Source of the DNA: Liriodendron chinense
Lineage: Eukaryota; Streptophyta; Magnoliopsida; Magnoliales; Magnoliaceae
NCBI GenBank assembly: GCA_003013855.2
Contig: ML058439.1
Location: 62,001-126,000, forward strand
Reading direction: 5' to 3'
DNA: 64,000 nucleotides
Translations under genes and position numbers: made by a program
Notes under the pieces: model-generated
Told to the model about the DNA's origin: nothing
Seen by the model: only the letters and a program-made list of their open reading frames with translations
Databases searched by the model: none
Part shown: positions 46,021 to 55,998 of the stretch, piece by piece
Layout of the letters: each line of letters opens with the position of its first letter
How positions within the stretch are numbered: position 1 is the stretch's first letter

Positions 46021-46700
46021 GTCCGAAGACCTTAAACTACGTCGGGATCAATATCCCGAGGGATTTCCAATAAAAATCGGTATCAGTCTTCATCAAGATC
46101 CGACGACACCGGCCACTTTAAAAAAAAAAAACAATCAAAAAATGTGTTTGCCATGTTTTGTACATATTTTGGGTCCGAAGACCTTAAACTACGTCGGGAT
46201 CAATATCCCAAGGGATTTTAATAAAAACCAACATCAATCCCAGCCGTTCAGGCCAAGATATGATGACCTGGATCATTTCAAAAAAATCACAAAAAGAATG
46301 TATGTTCAGCTTGTACAAAAATGGGTCCGAAGACCTTAAACTACGTCGGGATCGACATCCCGAGAGATTTTTAATAAAAACCGTAGCAATCTCGATCATT
46401 CGAATCCAGACCCGCTGACGCCGAACATTTTCCTAAAAAAATAAAAAAATTGCGTGTGTATTTCTCTGCCCCTCTTATACAAAGTTTGTTGGTCCAAAGA
46501 CCTTAAACTACGTCGGGACCAACATCCCGAGAGATTTTTAATAAAAATCGGCATCAATCTCAGCCATTCGAGCTAGGATCTGATGACTTGGATCATTTCA
46601 AAAAAAAAAAAAATAATAATAATTTTCACCATCAATTTCAACTGCACAAATCCATCCCCAGCGGTCCGAAGATTTAAAACAACACTGAGATTAACTTCTC
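46021..46700 (+). repeat. Tandem repeats of about 152-167 bp with conserved hairpin
   Basis: Units begin GTCCGAAGACCTTAAACTAC at 46021, 46173, 46325 and 46492, with a decayed fifth at 46664. Each has an inverted repeat of the form TCGGGAT-(4 bases)-ATCCCGA; the loop and outer stem vary while the arms are mostly kept. Each ends in a run of A. They lie 2.2-2.9 kb before the 3' LTR of E. Confidence 0.8.
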
Positions 46701-48897
46701 GGGGGCTTTCTTTCCTAGCCTGTTCCGGACATGGCTGACACTTGATCGTACGGGTGTCCGAAATCTTCTAAACAGGTAAAGGCTAAAGCGGACAGAACCC
46801 CGCAATCCTGTTCGTGTTGAACGCACCGTGATAGACAACCTTGATTTGGAAGTCGCTGTTGAATCTGACGGATGTTCCCTATTCCTAAAACTCATGAAGG
46901 GGATTAAGGCTGTTGGGAGAATGGGAGGTGGAGCGAACCCTCACAGAATTGTGAGCAGCGTAAGGCCCCAAACTAGATTGACAAAGGGAAGTGTGAGGAT
47001 GTGGCTCATTTTGTGGCCGAAGGAGTCCATCGGACGATACGTGGTCTATGTGCATTGCACATGAGGAACAGGCAACTTTGTGGGTGTGTTGACTGAAAAT
47101 CCTTAAAATTTTCTCATCCGAAGATGTAAAACTACGGCACTTAACTGTGTGAGACTCGTCTTGCTCGCTGACGTAAAATGGATCGGGTGCCTTACCAGCA
47201 GTAGAAGCTGGAAGTGGATGAAAATTCCACACTTTTCTCTACATTTCAGAAAAATCACAAAATACCAAAACATTGCAAAATCACCTTTCCAAAATCACAA
47301 AAAAATATTTCCTTTACTTTCAAATCAAATATTTGCAAAATCACAAAAAATATTTCCTTTGCTTTCAAATCAAATATTTGCAAAATCACAAAAAAATATT
47401 TCCCTTGCTTTCAAGCCAAATATTCTCAAAATCACAAAAATATTTCCTTTGTTTTCAATAACCAATCTTCATCTTGACTCAGGTAGAGATTCGGACCCAA
47501 ATATCTGCAAAAATCACAAAAATTGTCACTATCCCCAGCACTACACTTCAGGAGTCTCGAACTCCGCTCACTTCACAATTTGGGATGACGAATCCAATCG
47601 CCCGCAAATTGGAATCTTGACCAAAACTGGCTACCAAGCACCATCTCAATCGCACTTATGCCCAGAAGAACATCTTGAAGTCTGATAACATCCTTCGTAC
47701 ATTCTCATTAGCAAAGAAACAGCATCTTGGGACGATGGACCTGATCGACCACGGGTCGGGATCTTGACCAACCCGCTGACCAAATATCCCCATAAAAAAG
47801 AAAGAAAATCCCCAGGGAAGCACAACCCTGCAAGCAATAAGCTCAAAGTTCTCTGCATCTCCAGCAAAAGCAAAATCATCAAACTAAAAGAGAATGAGCC
47901 AAACCATGCATCCATTATCAAATATGCATCTCCATGCATCAGCATCCATCGCATCAATCATCATGTTTACATGCTTTCAAAATAAAAGTCGGTTAGCCAA
48001 AGACCCCACAGGCATCCCTAGTGGAGGCACATGCAAACCAGATTTCCATTTCAAAAAGACAAAAAATATTTCTATTTGCAAATAAAAACCCCACGGAGTA
48101 TCACTCCCCAGAGTAGGTATCTTTTAAAAAATCCAAAAATATTTTCCCAGTAGAGCGTTCTGCCTCCAAAACACCAAGAGATCTTCCATATCTATGGGTA
48201 GGAGCCAACGCAAAAATCAAATAAGATCCGATGTCTCGCGGTTTCTCCGGAGACCATCGGATCCAATGCACTCAAAGTACGGTCGAACTGAACTCCAGTG
48301 TCAGTGCGGTCGTACCACATGCCAAGATACGAAAAGATGAAAGCCAAAAGGCTCGGTCAAAAAAACCATTTGAACAGGTGGAAACGATGAATTGTAACCC
48401 AAGTATCAAAAATCAACAGATCGGGTGGAAAGAGTTCACCCGCATATACCTAGGCGTGGATGCCTGAAGTACCTTGACTGATTCCAAGTCGGCGTAGTAG
48501 AATCCCGTAAGACTACATGACACAGGGCATCTAACCACTTTGACAGTCAAGCGAAACAAGTACTCCTGGAGTGATCTGGGAAAACATCAAACATACAATC
48601 AATCACAGGGTCAATATCCTCATAAGACTATGACGCAGAGGCTCTGCTGTACCTTTCCAATGTTAGTACCGATCGGGAATAGAAGGGTTGCGATTGGGTA
48701 CCCAGGTTACAGCGCATGTAGGGACAATCGAAACGTTTTCTCCAAACTCCCGCGGTATGTGCGAGTGATCAATTTCCAGACGATCAACTGGCACAGATGT
48801 AAAGGCAAGCAAAGATTTCAGACCATGATCTATGAATGACCGGGTCAAAAGTGGGGTGTCCACTCGCTTTGGCATTCGGTTGCACGCAACCTCTGCC
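46701..48897 (+). other. Remaining 3' region of E before the polypurine tract
   Basis: About 47265-47460 has four units of roughly 50 bp marked by 'atcacaaaaaatatttcctt' and 'tttgcaaaatcac'. The rest shows no coding frame or motif that I recognise. 'ccgaagatgtaaaactacg' near 47118 may be a further remnant of the preceding repeat family. Confidence 0.5.
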
Positions 48898-48910
48898 AAA
48901 GAGGGGCATC
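48898..48910 (+). other. Polypurine tract of element E
   Basis: AAAGAGGGGCATC ends at the 3' LTR start. The last ten bases are identical to the tract of element D. Confidence 0.8.
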
Positions 48911-49145
48911 TGTAGACACCCCACCTTCGGCTACACTGTTGGTAGAGATAGCTGGATGAATGGAGGACCATACCCCCAAATCCCAAGTTCAAACTCAGCC
49001 AAACTCACCCTTGTAAGCCCCAATCCATAGCCCAACTCAAGCCTGAACCCAGTCAACTCGCCCTTAAACATCGGCCTGAAAAATCCCCCATAAGAAAAAC
49101 CAGTCAAAAAATCCTAAAAAAGTCAAACTCACTGAGTCAACCTGC

Positions 49146-50719
49146 TGTTCGCTTCCCCAAGTGTAGGGTTGCGATGTAGTAATAAACTCGGTAATACCGA
49201 GGTCGATCCACAGGGACTTATGTAGGATGTCACAAACTCATCCACAAGTTTCTATTGAAGCTAACAGTTAAAGTTTGAATAGAATGTGTGTGATTAACAG
49301 TTTAAGCTAAATTGAATGTAAACAATTATAAGAAGGCACTAGGGGTTAGAGGATCCACTTGTAGCAATCCTCGATGTTCAATCCGCTGTGGTTTCCCATT
49401 CTCTCAACTAGAATCACCAGTCAGGTCTATCTAGTCGGATGATAGAACTGTTAAACCAGAAGTCTGTAATATGTAAGTTCTATGCATAAAGTTCACTCAA
49501 CTCTAGGCTGATCTGAGCATGCTCATTGCATAGGTCATTCACCTTTTCTATAGGTCCAATTCCCAATCATAACCATCCTCAAGTCTTCTCACAAGACAAG
49601 GCTAGATCATGATTTGAACTGGATTCAAATTATATGCACAGTCCATACATATTCCAGATAATTAACCAAAACTAGAACTTTGGCATGAAGCCCCTTTATG
49701 AAGAGCTTGGTACTAGAGCGCACTCCAATTCCTCGGATCATACAGGTCTAGACCGTTGCAAACAAATTAAGAAGATAATTAATTCATCCAAACATCCATG
49801 AGTCATCACAAGACTAAGAGAAATTACTTAAAAACTTGTATAAACTTCAAACCTTAGTTCATAATCATGAATTCCAAACTGAAAACCACTTGACTACGAA
49901 TTAAAACATCTTGGATACACTACAAGCTTCACCTCTTAGCCCTAGCTAAGAGGTTTAGCTGCTTATGATCCAAGGAAACATGAAACAACTACAAAAAGCA
50001 TGAAAACAGCAAAGCAAACCAAAAGGAGTTGTGAAACTCCAATCTTCACTTCCACAGCCTCCAACCTCGCTTGAACCCTTCCAGGATACCCTAGGAACAA
50101 TCCCTAGGTGTCTATTTATAGTTTGGAGGAGTCCTTTACGCAAGAAAGATCCAGAATTTGCGTAATACTACGCACTTGCGCATGAATTTTCGGAGTTCCC
50201 ATAATAGAAAGAGGCAGTTTATGCTGGCCGACCGGTCGTGACCGGTCGGCCTCAATGTAAGGTCACTCCAACAACGTTGTCCGACCGGTCATGACCGGTC
50301 GGAGGTCTTCAACAATGTTTCAGCAACCATGGCCATCAATCCAGTAGCTATGCCCGACCGGTCATGACCGGTCGGGCCTATGAACCCTTTAGTCCAGCAG
50401 CAGTAGCCGACCGGTCATGACCGGTCGGACTGGCTTGGCCGACCAGTCATCTGACCGGTCTGGCTTATTTTCCTTCATTCTTCCTTTCTTTCTTTCTTCT
50501 TTTCTCTTCTCTCCTTGCTTGTCTTTCTTTGATTCTTCTTCATGCTTCATCTAATGGTCTTTAACACTTGTAAGAAACTCCACTTAGCCTTTAAATGGTG
50601 AGTTCTCCATCTTGTCCCTACAATCACACATCATGCATTAAGTTAGTTCTTTAAACGTATATATTGTGCATAATGAGTGATGCATTGGGGTTAGAATATG
50701 CATAATTATGAGCTCAACA
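49146..50719 (-). mobile_element. Solo LTR S, Athila family of B, minus strand
   Basis: A complete LTR of 1574 bp, closely related to the LTRs of B, begins TGTTGAGCTC and ends GCGAACA on the minus strand. It has no internal element. The flanking duplication is CCTGC at 49141-49145 against CCCGC at 50720-50724, differing by one base; the uninterrupted 5' LTR of E reads CCCGC here. This is the expected product of recombination between the two LTRs of a former full-length element. Confidence 0.9.
50226..50465 (-). promoter_or_regulatory. Palindrome array in solo LTR S
   Basis: Copies of the GACCGGTCATGACCGGTC-type palindrome are at about 50226 (centre CGTG), 50281, 50354 and 50407, with a degenerate copy near 50438. 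Spacing is 53-73 bp, as in A and B. Confidence 0.8.
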
Positions 50720-52752
50720 CCCGCTGAGTCAACCCGTCGAGTCAAATTACCGAGTCAACCCACCAAGTCAAATCACCGAGTCGACCCGCTGAGTCAACCC
50801 ACCGAGTCAAATCACCGAGTCGAAGCAGCAGCCCCGAGACATGACCGTACCACGCGCTGGAACCCGAGGAGCGGGGGTCGCCCAAAATTATTTACGGGTT
50901 CTGCCACTCTCTAACGCTATAAATACCCCTAGCCTCTTCCCATTTCGACATCCAATTCCTCTGAAGTCCTCCAGGCAATCCGTCTCTCCATCCTTTAGCC
51001 CATTCCTCCACCAAGGAGAGGCCGAGTGAGGAGAGTCTAGCCCTGGTCCAGCCCAGCCTGACCACTGGTCTAAGTCTCCCAAGTCATCTAAGTCCTGATT
51101 TAGCCACTCGAAGCTAACCCTTGCGACACCTCCGTCCATCCAGCTACCCTTTTACCAGCATCATCTCATTTGCATCTAGCATAAGTGCAACATTTACTTT
51201 TCTTCCAACCCCCCTGCTTCACTATAAGCACTTTGATCATTCAAGCACACGACATGCATCTTGCATAAAGCACCTGTCAGTTCGAGCGTATGCTCTGGGC
51301 TTGCCTGTTAATGGAAACCTGCCCATCAGAAACTCTTACTGTTCAGACCTGCATTCATGTACATGCCACTAGAAGCACTTTGATTATTCAAACACACAGC
51401 ATACATCTCGCATAAAGCACCTGTCAGTTTGAGCATATGCTCTGAGCTTGCCTGTTAATGGAAACCTGCCCATCAGAAACTCTTACTGTTCAGACCTGCA
51501 TTCATGCATCATGTCATCTATGAAAATATACTTTCAAGTATTAGTTCAATTCTGTGAAGTAGAGACCGTACTCCGGTACGGGCAGTGTGTGGGGTGCTTA
51601 ACCTCTTCCCACCCTGTAACCGTGATCCCTTACCTCGAATCTCTGGCCGCAGATCAAAAGGAGTCATTTTAGAGGAAGGAATCTTCGGATCCCCTTCTCC
51701 AACGTTTCTACGGGGTCTAGCCGACTGTAGATTCGAAGTAACTGGCTAGTGGCGACTCTGGTCTTATATAAACTCATTTAAATACATCCATCTTAACACG
51801 ACAACCAAACAAAGCCCTCGAGAACGAGGCAAGCCAGTGGCAAAAACGGCGATTCGCACGCACGCACCTCTTCTTCTCTTTTTTTCCGAAAGGAAAGGGA
51901 ACGACGTCGTGTGGGAGCGAGGAGACGGTAAGGGTCCACAAACATACAAGTGTAAATATTAGAGAAAATCACTAAAGGAGATTGAAATCTTGAACCCTCA
52001 AAATACCGTAACCATTCCACATAGCACTCCCACCAATTGATTAATAAATAGAAGATCTAGAACAAATGTGATCTAGTGTACAAAGTGAATGCTCAATTCA
52101 TGGATATCAAGGATTACCTTCTTCATAAATCAATCAAACTGAAGGTTCAAAATGTAGAGTTCAACCAACATGCTTATGACAGGAAATTGCCTAATCGTTC
52201 CTTCTATGACTTTCACACTACTTTCTATTTCCAGCTTAGGTTACGGGTAGACCTTTCCATGGTTAGTTAGTAGGTAGCCCTTTTCGAATTTTTCTTAACA
52301 AATATTCAATAAAAACTAAACATTCTTTCTTTCAAGATCAATAGCCGAAGAATCCAAAAGGCTCACTTCGAACTAAAGTAATAATCACAACGTAATGGTA
52401 ACGACATATGATAAAAATCCTTGCCCCTAATTACATTTGAAAATGATGGACATAACTTCCTCGACTTAGTTCCTTAACACCTTAACTCACGGTCTAATCA
52501 ATCCACAAATCTAGTAATTCCCTCCATCATGAAAATCGTGTGATGTGAGCTAGACTTAAAATGTTCAAAAGTTCTATCAATCATTCAATATGGGAATTCA
52601 AATGGGAATCTACTATATTCAGAAGAATTTAAGGATTCTAAAATCACAACACTTTATCTCTCTTCCTTTTACATTCGTATTATCTAAAGTACATAGAAAC
52701 ACTATTTTCCAAGAGAGATTTGAAATTTTTGAGAAATGAAATTTTTTTCTAC

Positions 52753-53036
52753 ATGATTGCTCGAAATGTACAAACTACTTAGAGGACGAAATCTCAACAC
52801 CCCCCAACCAAATCTTACATTATCCTCAATGTAATAGGATGTGAATGCAATGCTGACATGAGAGCAATGACAAAAATAAGGGGTTTGAGGAATGATGATT
52901 GCTCGAAATGTGCAAACTACTTAGAGGACGAAATCTCAACACCCCCCAACCAAATCTTACATTATCCTCAATGTAATAGGATGTGAATGCAATGCTGACA
53001 TGAGAGCAACGACAAAAACAAGGGGTTTGAGGAATG
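52753..53036 (-). repeat. 142-bp tandem duplication in C's 3' region
   Basis: Units 52753-52894 and 52895-53036 are almost identical. Each includes the internal polypurine-like CACCCCCCAACC (GGTTGGGGGGTG on the minus strand) and the block around 'ttacattatcctcaatg'. A and B have one copy, so the duplication is specific to C. Confidence 0.85.
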
Positions 53037-53161
53037 AGAGTACTTGAGAGAGCAAAATGGTGGGATTCTACCTCCATCTAACAAACCTACTGAAAGACAA
53101 ATAAAGAAAAAAGAGGAAATCCTAATCCTAAACTACATTATACCTCCATCAGAGTAGGAGA

Positions 53162-53807
53162 TCAAGTATCTTGATACACAGGATCAGTCAGAGGCATGGA
53201 CATACTTTCTGAAAGAAAGTTCTCAAAGAACAGCTTTAAACGTTGACAATTTGCTTTAAAGATGTTGTCGTTCCTTGGATTCAACAACTCAATAGTCCCA
53301 TATGGATAAATAGTTTTGACAATGAAGGGAACGGTTCATCCAGGACCCAATTTACCCAGAAATAAATGTAATCGAGAATTATACAAAAGGACCTTTTGGT
53401 TGATCGTGAAAGTCTTACGAAGGATGTTCTTATCATGGAACACATTCGTCTTGTCCTTGTAAATTCTAGAATTCTCATATGCCTCATTCTGGAGTTCTGA
53501 AAGTTCATTCAATTGAAGCTTGCGCAGGGAGCTTGCTTTGTCAGAATCAAAATTCATCTTCTTTAGCGCCCAATATGCCCTATATTTTAACTCCACAGGC
53601 AAGTAACAAGCTTTCCTATAAACAAGTCTGTAGGGTGACATTCCAATGGGGGTCTTAAAAGCTGTACGGTAGGCCCAGAGCGCATCGGTAAGTCGAAGCG
53701 ACCAATCCTTGCGATCAGGGTTTACAGTTTTCTCTATAATATGTTTGATTTCCCTGTTAGATATCTCGGCTTGTCCACTTATTTTGTGGGTGATAGGGAG
53801 TGCTCAC
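53162..53807 (-). pseudogene. pol: Athila C integrase, C-terminal fragment
   Basis: The minus-strand frame at 53641-53336 encodes MSPYRLVYRKACYLPVELKYRA and the following integrase C-terminal region, alignable along its length with A and B. Upstream to 53807 it continues as integrase core, including the QAEISNREIK segment, with a 1-bp insertion near 53785. The frame is broken again near 53336 and ends at a TGA at 53162-53164. The rest of pol lies beyond B, outside the window. Confidence 0.88.
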
Positions 53808-54064
53808 TGTTGAGCTCTTAATTGTGCATATTCTAACCCCAATTCATCACTCATTGTGCAAGGTTTGTATGGTTTGTAAGCTAATTCAATGCATGTTTTG
53901 TGACTACAGGATTGAGGGTGGACTCTACTCAATTGAAGACATAAAGAGCTCACTTGGGATTAGTCGGGTGAATAAAGTTTGAGGATCAAAGAAGAAAAGA
54001 AAGAAAGAACTAAAGAAGAAAAGAAAGCAGAAGAAAGAAAAGAAAAATACAAAAAGAAAAGAGG

Positions 54065-54351
54065 GCTGACCGGTCGTGACCGGTCGGCCAAGGAAGCCAG
54101 ACCGGTCAGTGACCGGTCAGCCATGCATGTTTGGAGATATTGAGGACGTCCGACCGGTCATGACCGGTCGGATAGGATTGCTGGAACATAAATGGACAAG
54201 GCTTCTGGGACTTCACTAGGACCGACCGGTCATGACCGGTCGGTCATTGCTGCTGGATGAGGAGAAAAAAATACATCCGACTGGTCATGACCGGTCGGAA
54301 TTGCTTGCTGGACTGATGTTCTATATGGCCCGACCGGTCATGACCGGTCGG
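54065..54351 (+). promoter_or_regulatory. Palindrome array in U3 of Athila B
   Basis: Two variant motifs (centres CGTG near 54065 and CAGTG near 54098) are followed by 22-bp palindromes at 54150, 54222, 54277 (one mismatch, CTGGTC) and 54330. The 3' LTR has them at 62926, 62998, 63053 (perfect) and 63106. Confidence 0.85.
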
Positions 54352-54456
54352 CCATGCGTATTGAGTTAGAAATTTCTAATTTCATCCCGATTTTCTCTGC
54401 GCTGCGTAAGTGTTACGCAAGTTCTCGATTCTTCCGAAGTTGTGGAGCTTCCAGAC

Positions 54457-54464
54457 TATAAAAG
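54457..54464 (+). promoter_or_regulatory. TATA box of Athila B LTR
   Basis: TATAAAAG in 'gactataaaaggacaccta', identical in the 3' LTR copy. Confidence 0.7.
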
Positions 54465-55438
54465 GACACCTAGGGATCGTTCCTAGGGCATCCTGGAAGG
54501 GCTCAAGCGAGGTTGGAGGCTGTGGAAGTGAAGATTGGAGTTTCACAACTCCTTTTGGTTTGCTTTGCTGTTTTCATGCTTTTTGTAGTTGTTTCATGTT
54601 TCCTTGGATCATGAGCAGCTAAACCTCTTAGCTAGGGCTAAGAGGTGAAGCTTGTAGTGTATCCAAGATGTTTTAATTCGTAGTTAAGTGGTTTTCAGTT
54701 TTGGAATTCATGATTATGAACTAAGGTTTGAAGTTTATGCAAGTTTTTAAGTAATTTCTCTTAGTCTTGTGATGACTCATGGATGTTTGGATGAATTACT
54801 TATCTTCTTATTTGGTTTGCAACGGTCTAGACCTGTATGATCTGAGGAATCAGAGTGTGCTCTAGCACTAAGCTCTTCATGAAGGGACTTCATGCCAAAG
54901 TTCTAGTTTTGGTTGATTATCTGGAATATGTATGGACTGTGCATATAATTTGAATCCAGTTCAAATCATGATCTAGCCTTGTCTTGTGAGAAGACTTGAG
55001 GATGGTTATGATTGGGAATTGGACCTATAGAAAAGGTGAATGACCTATGCAATGAGCATGCTCAGATCAGCCTAGAGTTGAGTGAACATTATGTACAGAA
55101 CTTACATGTTACAGACTTCTGGTTTAATAGTTCTATTATCCGACTAGATAGACCTGGCTGGTGATTCTAGTTGAGAGAATGGGAAACCACAGCGGATTGA
55201 ACATCGAGGATTGCTACAAGTGGATCCTCGAACCCCTAGTGCCTTCTTATAATTGTTTACATTCAATTTAGATTAAACTGTTAGTCACACACATTCTATT
55301 CAAACTTTGGTTGTTAGCGTCAATAGAAACTTGTGGATTAGTTTGTGACATCCTACATAAGTCCCTGTGGATCGACCTCGGTATTACCGAGTTTATTACT
55401 ACATCGCAACCCTACACTTGGGGAAGCGAACAAGTTTT

Positions 55439-55456
55439 TGGCGCCGTTGCCGGGGA
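55439..55456 (+). other. Primer binding site of Athila B (tRNA-Asp)
   Basis: TGGCGCCGTTGCCGGGGA, perfectly complementary to the 3' end of plant tRNA-Asp as I recall it, six bases after the LTR. Confidence 0.88.
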
Positions 55457-55998
55457 CCTTGACGGTTTTCACAAATTTCTGAAATTAGTATCTATTTAGG
55501 ACTCTTTTAGATTATTAGAACTAACTTAGTTTGTTTATTTGATTTTTTCAAGGATTTCTAGGAAGCTGAAGAAGATTCAAGGATTTCAAGTGCGAATCAG
55601 GTTCTATCCTTCTAAAACCTTACTCTTCTCCTTCTCCTAGTCATTCTTATTTTATTCATCTCTTGTAGAGTGGGTGGAGACTCCTTTTGGATCTCTGAAA
55701 GGTCGGCCTTTTTGCCACCTGGATTCCTATTGGTCAGCTCTGCCGTCTTGGATCACCTTGTGCTCAGGGATTTCTTTTCTCATCTCTACTCCTCTTTCTC
55801 CTTTTTCTGCACCTTTTCTCAAAAGATTTAAAGAGTGGGTGGGGTGTTCTCTGAACCCCTATTGACCAGGAGAAATCGGTCTCTATCTTTGTTTCTGGCC
55901 TAGCCATTGCAAGACACCTTGTGCTTCGGTCTTAGAGAAGAGTAAAGAAAAAGAAGGAAGAATTCTTTTTCCTTTTTGTTTCTTATTTTTGATTTTGC
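55457..55998 (+). other. Leader of Athila B
   Basis: Untranslated sequence between primer site and gag. C/T-rich stretches lie at about 55605-55665 and 55775-55830. No hairpin or frame stands out. Confidence 0.5.

Larger units (their letters stand above)
5458..51940 (+). mobile_element. Giant Tat/Ogre-like Ty3/gypsy element E
   Basis: The LTRs are 5458-6942 and 48911-51940 (the latter interrupted by S). Both begin TGTAGACACC and end GGGTCCACA. The target duplication AACAT is perfect (5453-5457 and 51941-51945). After removing D and S with their duplications, E is about 22.9 kb. The order is LTR, tRNA-Arg-type primer site, gag, protease, RT, RNase H, archaeal-like second RNase H, integrase, an 11-kb 3' region with two antisense genes, polypurine tract, LTR. 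Dual RNase H, large size and an extended 3' region are features of the Tat/Ogre clade. All sense genes carry stops or frameshifts, so this copy cannot act alone. Confidence 0.93.
48911..51940 (+). repeat. 3' LTR of element E, interrupted by solo LTR S
   Basis: Parts are 48911-49145 and 50725-51940, about 1451 bp without S. It has TATAAATA at 50918-50925. The end GGGTCCACA abuts the AACAT duplication at 51941. Confidence 0.92.
51946..53807 (-). mobile_element. Athila element C, right part
   Basis: This continues C beyond E: on the minus strand, 53807 to 53162 is the end of integrase, and the rest is 3' untranslated sequence homologous to A and B. Element B interrupts it at 53808. The bases before B, CTCAC at 53803-53807, are its probable target duplication, but the second copy lies outside the window. 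Confidence 0.88.
53808..55432 (+). repeat. 5' LTR of Athila B
   Basis: A 1625-bp LTR from TGTTGAGCTC to GCGAACA. The palindrome array (54065-54351) precedes the TATA box by about 105 bp. Confidence 0.93.

Noticed and set aside
47149..47685. 178-codon frame with repeated peptide
   Set aside because: It is produced by the 50-bp tandem units at about 47265-47460.
55311..55865. Short frames in the leader of Athila B
   Set aside because: Untranslated leader and LTR end; the frames are not shared with A at the same place.
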